A stretch of DNA of 62,680 nt, taken from NCBI GenBank assembly GCA_029979005.1, contig JAPOIJ010000006.1, positions 1-62,680 of the forward strand, given 5' to 3'. This DNA comes from Planctomycetota bacterium (GTDB lineage Bacteria > Planctomycetota > Planctomycetia > Pirellulales > Pirellulaceae). Of this stretch, positions 55,577 to 62,680 are shown piece by piece. Made by a program: the position numbers and the translations under genes. The notes under the pieces were generated by a model. It saw nothing but the letters and a program-made list of their open reading frames with translations. It had not been told where the DNA came from and ran no database searches. The stretch's first letter is position 1; each line of letters begins with the position of its first letter.

Positions 55577-56710
55577 TTACCTGATTTTTGGTAATGCGAG
55601 CGGTTCTGTTGCACTGGCAGGGGGAGATTCTAAGGGCATTTCCAACTTCTCTTCGTTCCCCGTGGCTTTTCGCTTCACGGTGATTCGAATTGTTTCGCCT
55701 GCCTCAAATCGATTGATAAGCTGTTTCAATCGCAGCATATCGTTGACTGGATTGCCGTTAATGCTTAAGAGAATGTCTCCCTCTTTTAATTCCAATCGGC
55801 TCGCAGGAGATTTAGGATTCACCTTGTTCACAAGAATTCCGTCACCCTGTGGATTGGGACCGGATTGAATACCTATAAATGCGGGACGAATATATTCGCC
55901 GGCCTTCAATCGCTCCAAAAGTTCATTCGCATTCGCTAGTGGAATAGCAAAACCAATTCCTGAATCATACCACTCCACCCCCGCTGCCACCGCCTGAGAC
56001 TGAGGATTCATGGGAACGCAAATGCCAAGCACGCGTCCCTCGATATCGACCAGAGGTCCGCCGTAATTGGCGGGACTGATATTAGCGTCGGTTTGAATCG
56101 CACGACCGCCAATTCTATTCTTTGCACTAATGATTCCCGTGGACATTGCTGGACTGGTATCGCCATAACCAACCCCTAGCGAAATTGCCCATTGACCAAC
56201 CTTGATCTTGGACTCATCCAGCATTTCCGGAACGGGTAAATCCGTCTTCCCATCAATTTTTAACAGACAAATTTTTCGGGTATCATCGCGGCCAACGAGT
56301 TTGGCAAAATGACGCTCGCCATCTCCCAGAATAACTGAGATTACAGGCGGTCTTTGAATAAAATTAAATGTGCTTGTAAGAATGTATCCATCTGAAGAAA
56401 TAACGATCCCTGTTGTATTCCCTTCTCCCTGCTTGCGAATACCTCCGATCCGTCCTTGAACTGCTGAAACTCCGCCGTACGATTCAATGGTCACCAAGGA
56501 TGGTGCAACTCGACCAGCCGCTTGGCGAAAAGCCCTAGAGGTAAGCGTCATTGCTTCCATCAACTCCGCTTCTGAAAGTTCAGAAGCCGCCGAGTCAGAT
56601 TCATCAATTTTCCATTGATCGTTGTCGTTTTGACCAAGCGCGAACGCGAATGGATTGAACAACAGCCCCAACAAGCCGCCAACGATCAAATACAAAAATT
56701 TACCAGGCAT
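55577..56710 (-). CDS. HtrA/DegP-like pseudoprotease with PDZ domain, all triad residues lost
   Basis: 377 residues from ATG 56710. A signal peptide covers about 1-26. The S1C trypsin-like fold spans about 60-270 and one PDZ domain about 275-350 (KEGDILLSINGNPVND). Each catalytic residue is replaced: the His of LTNxHV is Phe115 (YILTSTFNFIQ), the Asp of TDLA is Lys146 (DTRKICLLKI) and the nucleophile Ser of GNSGGPL is Tyr216 (SPANYGGPL). Structural glycines are kept, so it probably folds and binds peptides or regulates an active relative rather than cutting. It is the last of three tandem HtrA-like genes. Confidence 0.85.
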   Translation of the reverse strand: MPGKFLYLIVGGLLGLLFNPFAFALGQNDNDQWKIDESDSAASELSEAELMEAMTLTSRAFRQAAGRVAPSLVTIESYGGVSAVQGRIGGIRKQGEGNTTGIVISSDGYILTSTFNFIQRPPVISVILGDGERHFAKLVGRDDTRKICLLKIDGKTDLPVPEMLDESKIKVGQWAISLGVGYGDTSPAMSTGIISAKNRIGGRAIQTDANISPANYGGPLVDIEGRVLGICVPMNPQSQAVAAGVEWYDSGIGFAIPLANANELLERLKAGEYIRPAFIGIQSGPNPQGDGILVNKVNPKSPASRLELKEGDILLSINGNPVNDMLRLKQLINRFEAGETIRITVKRKATGNEEKLEMPLESPPASATEPLALPKIR

Positions 56711-56755
56711 ACACTTCTACTCCATCTACGGGACTCACGTCGCTCTACCGAAGAG

Positions 56756-57772
56756 TCATTTCTTCAAACGCGGAGCAATCCTAACACGCACCATTTCAAC
56801 ACCGCGTTTCACAATCACTAATACCTCCTCCTCAGGGCGTAAGGATTTAAGAGACTCAGCGTAGTCTTTCAAATTGCCAATTTTCTCACCGGCAATCGAT
56901 ACGATCATGTCGTCGCTTTTCAATTTGGCTTGGGCTGCAGGTGATCCGCGAACGACTCGATCGATATAGGCAGGATTATTTCTACCACCAAGCTTGAACA
57001 AGACGATTCCAAATTCAACGTCCTGACGTTCCATAACCGGCTTCGCCTCGCTAGTCACGCTCGCTTTTCCATCTACAAATGCCTGGAGTACTGGGCTCGG
57101 CACGGCATAATTGAGTCGCGTGTTGGTCTCCGAACTATTAATGATCTTGCCTACGATCCCAACCAACTTTCCGTCAGGAGTTACTACCGCGCCACCCGAT
57201 GCCCCAGGATTACTGGTGATCGCATCAATTAGAATCAACTCTCCGCGATAGGCCACATCTCGTTTGGTCAGCCGGGCCTCCATCGTCGTCCGTAATGAAA
57301 TCACGCCCAGCATTGCCGAAACCGGTTCATCTTTATCAGCCACCTTGAACGCGTTACTTAAGGCAATTACCCAGTCTCCCTTTTCACCAACGGATTCTGT
57401 TGAAAGCTCAAAAAAATCAGGAGTATCTGCTTGGATCTTGAGCAACGACAACTGTGTCTCTCGATCACGTTTTAAGATGGTTGCAATATGCTCTGCACCG
57501 TCAGCCAACACCACTTTAACCTGCCTGCCATCGAGAAAAACACCCTGCGAAGAAAGGATTAGCCCGTCCTTCGAGACAATAATCCCGGTCGCAAACCCTT
57601 CTACTTTTCCAGCCGAAGCCCCGAATACCTTGACCATTTTTGGCTGTGACTTCGATATCGCTCGGTCAACAAAACTCGACTGACTTTTCTGCTGTGCCAC
57701 AGCAAGATGGTTGCCGGTTATCTGCAACACACAGCCAACCAAAATTGCTAACCGCCAACCGAATCTATTCAA
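56756..57772 (-). CDS. HtrA/DegP-like degenerate protease with PDZ domain
   Basis: 338 residues from TTG 57772, a start supported by GAGGAG 8 nt upstream. A signal peptide covers about 1-27 (LVGCVLQITGNHLAVAQ). In the protease fold the Ser is kept (S192, NPGASGGAVV), but the His of LTNxHV is Gly77 (LSSQGVFLDG) and the catalytic Asp is Gln107 (RETQLSLLKI). The PDZ domain is at about 240-330 (DDMIVSIAGEKIGN). It cannot be an ordinary serine protease. It lies 45 nt upstream of the fully dead copy and 54 nt downstream of the intact one. Confidence 0.85.
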   Translation of the reverse strand: MNRFGWRLAILVGCVLQITGNHLAVAQQKSQSSFVDRAISKSQPKMVKVFGASAGKVEGFATGIIVSKDGLILSSQGVFLDGRQVKVVLADGAEHIATILKRDRETQLSLLKIQADTPDFFELSTESVGEKGDWVIALSNAFKVADKDEPVSAMLGVISLRTTMEARLTKRDVAYRGELILIDAITSNPGASGGAVVTPDGKLVGIVGKIINSSETNTRLNYAVPSPVLQAFVDGKASVTSEAKPVMERQDVEFGIVLFKLGGRNNPAYIDRVVRGSPAAQAKLKSDDMIVSIAGEKIGNLKDYAESLKSLRPEEEVLVIVKRGVEMVRVRIAPRLKK

Positions 57773-57826
57773 TTTAGTTTCTCCTCAAAACAACCGATGC
57801 GCCCTAAACTATGTTCTTTAAGGCAT

Positions 57827-59662
57827 TCACTTCGTTTGGACATTCGCGTAAAACAAATCATCAGGCACAGTCTTCAGCCACTCGAAATCCGAATCGACTA
57901 CTTGCCGTTCGACACTTTCTTCAAGTCCAAAAACTCTCTGACGTTTGAGCGGCAACTGCACAGGTCCGACCTGTGTCCACGATCCAAAAGTAGTGCCTCC
58001 GCCAATCAGACAGTCTCTCTCAAAAGAGGATTTGACCAAATTAATCGCTGGTTTCCCGTCGAGGTCAAACATGGAAAACCAGCAGTACATTGAGTCACCG
58101 TCGGATGGATCGACTTTAAAGCGATAAGCATTTTCGCCCATTGCTTTATCACTTCCGTCTATCAGGACTTTCCCGAACAAGTCAAACGGCTTCTGCCTGA
58201 AAACAGCGCCCATAATTAATGCCTGATCAAAGCCCCACTTTGACTGTGATTCACGCAAAGACAATTCTGACGTCTTACCTTTCTCGGTCAGCCAAAAAGA
58301 ATTGCCATCGTATTGATAAACAACCAATTGTCCGTCAATGATCTGGTTGACACGAATCCGACCGTCGGAAGCCAGCCAAGTCTCTTGAGTTCCCTTTACT
58401 TTGCCGTCCTCTAAAATTTCACCTGCCAACTTTACGACGCCGATAGAAGATTCTTGATGAATACGCTCTTTCCATTGCTTTAGGATTCGCTGAGCGTAGC
58501 CTCGATTAATTTCTGGATAACGGATGTCACCAGGATTAGCTGACAACAGCGCAATCATCTCTCGCTGCCGTTCCAGTTGCTTCTTTTTTTCCGGATCTTT
58601 CTCCTCTTTCCCCCCCTGTCCGCCACGGGCGCGAGGCTTGGCGTACGGGAGCCCAAACGTCCGCACCACGATTTGATGTTCAGTTCCATCTTGTTTTCGA
58701 ATTAAAAGCTCGGTGGGCCAATCTTCGGGCAATGTACAGATTAAATTGGTAAACTGATTGGCGTTTTTGACCTTCTCTCCTTCGAACTCCAATAACTCAT
58801 CTCCGAGATCAAGCCCCGCTGCTGCGACTGGAGCGTCTCGGTTTAATTTTGAGCAAACAACTTTTCCTCCGCGATCGGAAAAACTCGCATCCAGTGTCGC
58901 ATGCTCCACTAACTTGGTGGCTAACAGATCAGGAATAAAGTTCTTTATTTGGTTCGCAGAAATAGCGTAGCCCAATCCAACATTCACCCGCCCCCGTTCC
59001 TTAAAACTCCCTCGTCCATTAATTCCAATCACTTCGCCATTGAAATTGAATAACGGACCGCCGGAATTTCCCGGATTGATCGATGAGTCCACCTGGATGC
59101 AGTTACCGTAAACCAGTTGATTCTGCCCCGCTCCCGGTTGATAGCGCTTCACGCCACTTACAATTCCCAGCGTAACAGTAGGAACTTGATCTTCGGTCAA
59201 TATAAAAGGATTCCCCATAGCCAGAGCCCAATCGCCAACTTTGACTTTATCGGAGTCCCCGAGAGGAGTTGCGGGAAAGACGGACTTACCTTCCAGTTGA
59301 ATGATGGCGAGATCCCCGCCCGGATCCGTTCCGATCAATTTCCACTTGTACAACTCGCCATCAGCAAGGCCACCCCATCCTTTCACACCCGCCCCCATGA
59401 TGACATGGTGGTTGGTTAAAACGATACCGCTGGAATCGATAATCACACCCGAACCACCGCCCTGGCGATCTTCGTCATAGATGGCAACGACACTTTGGAT
59501 CACTCGATTAATCGCTTGAATCCGGTAACGCTCAATCGCTGCGACGCGCTGTCGGTCCTGCAGACTCAAATCGTCGTCAGCACTCAGGTAGCAAAGGGGA
59601 GCAATTAAAATGCACACGAGCCAATAAAAAACAATATGAACCTCGATGTGCTGCTTGATCAT
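57827..59662 (-). CDS. HtrA/DegP-like serine protease with complete triad and long C-terminus
   Basis: 611 residues from ATG 59662; an in-frame TTG upstream would add 8 residues. After a signal peptide (residues about 5-27) comes the trypsin-like domain with His about 86 (VLTNHHVIMG), Asp about 117 (DPGGDLAIIQLEG) and Ser about 200 (DSSINPGNSGGPLFNFNGEV), all correct for HtrA. A PDZ domain follows (GDELLEFEGEKVKNANQ). Residues about 345-611 are unusual for an HtrA: a Lys/Glu-rich linker, then a beta-rich segment (LVVYQYDGNSFWLTEKGKTS) not recognised. It probably degrades or chaperones envelope proteins and is the most upstream and only intact member of the trio. Confidence 0.88.
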   Translation of the reverse strand: MIKQHIEVHIVFYWLVCILIAPLCYLSADDDLSLQDRQRVAAIERYRIQAINRVIQSVVAIYDEDRQGGGSGVIIDSSGIVLTNHHVIMGAGVKGWGGLADGELYKWKLIGTDPGGDLAIIQLEGKSVFPATPLGDSDKVKVGDWALAMGNPFILTEDQVPTVTLGIVSGVKRYQPGAGQNQLVYGNCIQVDSSINPGNSGGPLFNFNGEVIGINGRGSFKERGRVNVGLGYAISANQIKNFIPDLLATKLVEHATLDASFSDRGGKVVCSKLNRDAPVAAAGLDLGDELLEFEGEKVKNANQFTNLICTLPEDWPTELLIRKQDGTEHQIVVRTFGLPYAKPRARGGQGGKEEKDPEKKKQLERQREMIALLSANPGDIRYPEINRGYAQRILKQWKERIHQESSIGVVKLAGEILEDGKVKGTQETWLASDGRIRVNQIIDGQLVVYQYDGNSFWLTEKGKTSELSLRESQSKWGFDQALIMGAVFRQKPFDLFGKVLIDGSDKAMGENAYRFKVDPSDGDSMYCWFSMFDLDGKPAINLVKSSFERDCLIGGGTTFGSWTQVGPVQLPLKRQRVFGLEESVERQVVDSDFEWLKTVPDDLFYANVQTK

Positions 59663-59747
59663 AATTTCACTTATCCATAAAGCCAATTGCTCATTTCACC
59701 AAGATTCGATGAACTAACTTTCAAATGATCGGAGAGTGCAATTAACC

Positions 59748-61049
59748 CTATTTAGTTTTTAAAAACCGCGCTTCGCCCCAGTTGGCATGATCGCCCAAAT
59801 CAAACTCTGCTCCAGGAGACACCACCAGAACGATCTCCTTAATCCCCTCAATATCAACATCTATTTCCAAGGGACCTCCACCGCCGGTCACTCGTTCAGA
59901 CCAGAGTTCGATTCCATCTCCACGAACAATCATTTGGCAATCACCGCGCCCATTGGTTTCAGCGGCAATCCCGGCGACCGCAGAGAATCGGTCAAAACCT
60001 GATTCATTTGCAAATACCAGCCTTGACGAGGCCTGCACACCTAATCCTTTTTTGAATGTCCTGACTTCCTCAGAATCCTTAAGTCGTATCTCAAGTGGAT
60101 TACCAGCAACACTCAAGTTCCTTCTCCAGGGCCGTTGAAAGGCAAAGACCGCCTTCTCTTGAACCTCAAGCGGTTCCTGATCGGAGAGATACCTCATCCG
60201 ATCTGACTTAATCGTGATCGAACTAATGTTACCCGCCAAAACTTCAACCGTATTTCCGGCTGCGACTCCCACTTGGAAAACTCCACCCTCCAGTTCGAGG
60301 ATTTCACCAACCATTCGAGAACCATCGACCAGCTGGGTCAAAGCAATCGTACCTGTTGGTTTTTCAAGGCCTAGATCAGCCGTGATAATTGCTTTCACTT
60401 TCTCAAGACCAATCTTCTTCGACTCACCCTTGTACTCAAGCCTCACAAACTCCGAATCAACCGCTTCCAGTATCCCCTCAACCATCCTCTCGCCCGAGGA
60501 GGTGTTTACGACCACGGCATCGAAGTCAGCAGAGGGATTTTTAATTTTTCGATCGACCAGGGGCGAATTCGTCCACACAATTGCACGTAACAATTCGAGC
60601 GGCAGTTCGCGCGATTTTAGAGACGAAACCAATTCAAGATTTTCATCCTCCATCGAAACGGAGCTTACCCATAATTCTCCTCCCCCAACCAATTTTAAAT
60701 TAGGACCATCAGCCGGAGTGTCGCTAATTTTCCTTGCGGTATTGATGGATAGCACCTGCTGGACATTTAAGCCTGGCGGTAATTTATCTCCCTCAATCTC
60801 GCCCCCCGATGCAATCGCCTTGATCGCGGAATTGATGGTTGTGCCATTAATCAATTCGATAGACACTTGGCCCAAATCGTTTTCCTGCGTCGATGCCATT
60901 GCAGGAGCAACAAGCCAATTTCCGTGGAAGCCTTCTGACGAAATAAAATCACCTAGGCAAATACCAACCAGAATCACTGTCCAAGTCAGCAACTTACTGG
61001 AAGAAAAAAAACAGCCGTTCAGATTATTGTTTTGCAGTCGAACCTTCAT
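59748..61049 (-). CDS. Secreted protein with C-terminal NPCBM domain
   Basis: 433 residues from ATG 61049; an upstream GTG at 61067 would add six residues. The signal sequence is TWTVILVGICLGDFISSEG. Residues about 70-280 contain beta strands with repeated VxxxxGE and LVDGSRMVGEILEL-like units. The final 150 residues match the NPCBM (putative carbohydrate-binding) family pattern: LRYL-type entry, FDRFSAVAGI, GRGDCQMIVRGDGIELW and VSPGAEFDLGDHANWGEARFL. It probably binds glycans outside the cell. It follows the terminator of the TPR gene and starts about 86 nt before the HtrA gene, so it likely heads the HtrA transcript. Confidence 0.78.
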   Translation of the reverse strand: MKVRLQNNNLNGCFFSSSKLLTWTVILVGICLGDFISSEGFHGNWLVAPAMASTQENDLGQVSIELINGTTINSAIKAIASGGEIEGDKLPPGLNVQQVLSINTARKISDTPADGPNLKLVGGGELWVSSVSMEDENLELVSSLKSRELPLELLRAIVWTNSPLVDRKIKNPSADFDAVVVNTSSGERMVEGILEAVDSEFVRLEYKGESKKIGLEKVKAIITADLGLEKPTGTIALTQLVDGSRMVGEILELEGGVFQVGVAAGNTVEVLAGNISSITIKSDRMRYLSDQEPLEVQEKAVFAFQRPWRRNLSVAGNPLEIRLKDSEEVRTFKKGLGVQASSRLVFANESGFDRFSAVAGIAAETNGRGDCQMIVRGDGIELWSERVTGGGGPLEIDVDIEGIKEIVLVVSPGAEFDLGDHANWGEARFLKTK

Positions 61050-61107
61050 GCCGTTATTGTATCTCACAACCGGTTAAATGTCTTGAGAGCAAGAGACCAA
61101 GACGCAA

Positions 61108-61142
61108 TAAAAAACGGCACTCCCCACATTGGGCAGTGCCGT
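61108..61142 (-). terminator. Strong intrinsic terminator after the TPR gene
   Basis: The minus strand forms ACGGCACT-GCCC, loop AATGT, then GGGG-AGTGCCGT, an 8-bp perfect stem extended by further pairs, then TTTTTTATT. It starts 31 nt downstream of the TAA at 61173-61175, and about 300 nt after the in-frame TGA at 61440. Confidence 0.9.
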
Positions 61143-61172
61143 ATTAGTTATTTCAACTGACTAAAATGGCAG

Positions 61173-62243
61173 TTACTTTTCACCTTCGCCATTCGCTGCC
61201 TCAGTGTATCTTTCGACAATGTCACGATACCTCGCAGGTAATTTTTCCTTTACAGCGTTGTTCGCCGGATCTCGACTGCGATCTCTCAGCCGACTCCAAG
61301 GACTCGCTGGAGAATCATCGTACGACTTTTTTACAACCTGGCCATTGGGATTACTACTCGAACCACCCTTTTGGCTTTTCTTACTTTGGCTTGGCTTCGA
61401 CTGAGCTTGCTTCTGACCAGAAGCTTTTTTACTCGCCTCTCAGGTACCGCCTTGTTTACAGTTTGAACTAACCTCTTTTTTCTCTTCCTCTTTGATAAGT
61501 TTCGTCAGCATATTGACGATTTTATCCTGCTCTACTTGCGTAACCTCATCGGTTTCCACCAATTCTAAACGCCGACGCGAGTAATCCATCCTCTGGTAAA
61601 TATCATCTAGTTTACCTTTCTGAATCGATTGAATTTGCTGAACTTGCCGCCAAGCGCTCACACGCAGGCGTTCAGGGGCATTCGGATTGAACTGTAGGAA
61701 TCGCATCAACGATTCAATGGCTTCCTGATTCTTTAACAATCCCGCTTGGGCAACTCCGAGATAATACTGAGCACTACCCTGATGGACTGTGTAACCGCTG
61801 AGATCACCAACCAAATTCTCTAAACATGGCATGGCTTCCTCAAAACGCTCCTCATTCATTAACGTTCTTGCGAGGTAAAAACTTGCGTCCCCGGCTAAAT
61901 ATTTATCGTCAGACTTCTGCAATGGCGAAAGAAGCTCAATGGCTTGTTCGTATCCACCATTTACATCTGATGCTGAAATCGCATCTGAATATTTTGGGTA
62001 CATCAAAATAAGCGACTCAGTCAGAGCGTCCGAGAAATCACTATCCGTTGCAGAAACTGTTTCTTTAATCGCCGCCTTTTGCGAATCGGGAACAGACTCC
62101 AGAGAGTTGATATGCTCTAGAAAAGATGTCTTGACCTTTTCTGAATGCTGGTCGTTTGCTTCTACCGAATTCGTCGCCCCGACGAACATACCACCCATCG
62201 CCAACAGGCCGAGTGCGGTTTGGAATAATCGTCCAATTCTCAT
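61173..62243 (-). CDS. Secreted TPR protein with in-frame TGA (candidate selenoprotein)
   Basis: ATG 62243 is preceded by AAGGTG 8 nt upstream; an earlier in-frame opening at 62282 would add a poor N-terminus. A signal peptide covers about 1-30 (TALGLLAMGGMFVGATNS). TPR-like helices follow at about 90-225 (FYLARTLMNEERFEEAMP and QYYLGVAQAGLLKNQEAI). Codon 268 is TGA (61440-61442), preceded five residues earlier by a Cys (NCKQGGT). The frame then continues for 88 codons: a Lys/Ser/Gln-rich linker and a conserved-looking end (PWSRLRDRSRDP, KLPARYRDIVERYTEAA), to TAA at 61173. A SECIS-like hairpin follows the TGA. It may encode a 356-residue selenoprotein; if the TGA is a true stop, the product is 267 residues. 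No Sec machinery lies in this window. Confidence 0.75.
61403..61442 (-). promoter_or_regulatory. SECIS-like hairpin after an in-frame UGA
   Basis: The minus-strand RNA reads UGA (61442-61440), 21 nt, then a hairpin with stem GCUUCU/AGAAGC (6 bp) and tetraloop GGUC (61418-61415). A lower stem GAGU/GCUC (61434-61431 with 61406-61403) can also pair. A G-rich GGU apical loop about 16-37 nt from the UGA is the known bacterial SECIS pattern, as in E. coli fdhF. Confidence 0.6.
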
Positions 62244-62428
62244 TTCAATCACCTTAAGGATTTCGCAAGCGTTAATACGCAATTTGAAACATCTTCTATC
62301 TCATATTATTCAACAAAAGGCCACCGAGACCATCACCTTAAACTCGAAAAAACCCGATTCAGCCACGAAAATCAGCTTTTGCAGCAATTTAAAACGGTTT
62401 TTCCGCCCTAATCATAGAACCCCGGAAA

Positions 62429-62680
62429 CTACCGTTCGTTCTCTTTTTCCATGATTCGCTCGGTCATTTCCAGTAATTTAGCTTGCAATTCCGCTGCATT
62501 CATCGCCTCTTGGTCCAACAACTTCTCCAATCCCTCCTGTCCACGCAATTGCTCAACTTTTTTCGTCCGCCGGTTGAGCCTCATCTGTTGAATCCTTAAC
62601 ACTTTTAGCTCCGCGGATTTTTTCAGCAAGGGTTGATCGCCCCCGCCTCCACCGCCACCTCCGCCGCCGCCACCGCCGCC
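62429..62680 (-). CDS. Poly-glycine / coiled-coil protein (5' end outside window)
   Basis: Only the C-terminal 83 codons are visible, ending at TAG 62429. The frame enters from the right edge with at least 14 consecutive Gly codons, then DQPLLKKSAELKVLRIQQMR and a heptad-rich helix (EGLEKLLDQEAMNAAELQAK). The Gly tract mixes all four Gly codons, so it is a selected low-complexity linker, not a simple repeat error. Its stop is 185 nt from the TPR gene start on the same strand. The pair resembles a conserved planctomycete envelope gene pair, although the function is unknown to me. Confidence 0.7.
   Translation of the reverse strand, partial: GGGGGGGGGGGGGGDQPLLKKSAELKVLRIQQMRLNRRTKKVEQLRGQEGLEKLLDQEAMNAAELQAKLLEMTERIMEKENER

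Noticed and set aside
1-62680. tRNA, rRNA, SRP RNA, CRISPR, insertion sequence or phage genes
   Set aside because: No cloverleaf, repeat-spacer array, transposase motif or conserved RNA sequence was recognised by eye. A covariance search was not possible.

Overview
The window looks like a chromosomal segment from a planctomycete, most likely a marine member of the Pirellulales. This is inferred from gene content, not from any database search. The signs are a mix of ordinary bacterial housekeeping genes with many signal-peptide-bearing proteins of unknown function, a sulfatase, a SUMF1-fold protein, two Ser/Thr-kinase-fold receptors, an NPCBM protein, DUF11-type proteins, several HtrA-like proteins and a poly-glycine protein. 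Base composition is fairly even, and no IS element, phage gene, tRNA, rRNA or CRISPR array was found.

Layout. Positions 1-6.4 kb: poorly known secreted or cytoplasmic proteins, an HTH regulator, the XerC-type recombinase and a thioredoxin-fold protein without cysteines. 6.7-9.8 kb: purA, uppS and cdsA. 9.9-16.6 kb: a SUMF1-fold protein, asparaginase, a DUF3467 protein, pgk, an RNase Z-like hydrolase and hemW. 16.6-25.3 kb, all minus: a kinase-fold protein that has lost catalytic residues, a SpoU methyltransferase, a sulfatase, a DUF3127 protein with an SSB-like tail, rseP and dxr. 25.8 kb: ftsH. 27.9-36.8 kb, all minus: a surface-polysaccharide locus with two glycosyltransferases, two sulfotransferases, a GT-B-like protein, a Wzt/Wzm-type ABC exporter and a KdsD/KpsF isomerase, which together suggest an exported sulfated polysaccharide. 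37.4-42.2 kb: a thioesterase, a SAM methyltransferase, CsrA and two DUF11-like secreted proteins. 42.4-54.3 kb: hrpA, two large secreted proteins, maf, a pseudouridine synthase, a canonical Ser/Thr kinase and an M24 peptidase. 54.5-62.7 kb: an envelope-protein cluster containing a lectin-like protein, three tandem HtrA-like proteins, an NPCBM protein, a TPR protein and a partial poly-Gly coiled-coil protein.

The most striking observation is in the TPR gene at 61.2-62.2 kb (minus strand). An in-frame TGA at 61440-61442 is followed by 88 further coherent codons ending in TAA at 61173, and a strong intrinsic terminator lies about 30 nt beyond that TAA. A hairpin with a 6-bp stem and a GGUC apical loop sits 21 nt after the TGA, which is the geometry of a bacterial SECIS element. 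The gene is therefore a candidate selenoprotein (or a gene with a recoded or mutated stop) in a family not known to me to contain selenocysteine. The second notable system is the HtrA trio downstream: the first protein keeps the full His-Asp-Ser triad, the second keeps only Ser and the third keeps none. A receptor-kinase-like protein at 16.6 kb is likewise a predicted pseudokinase.
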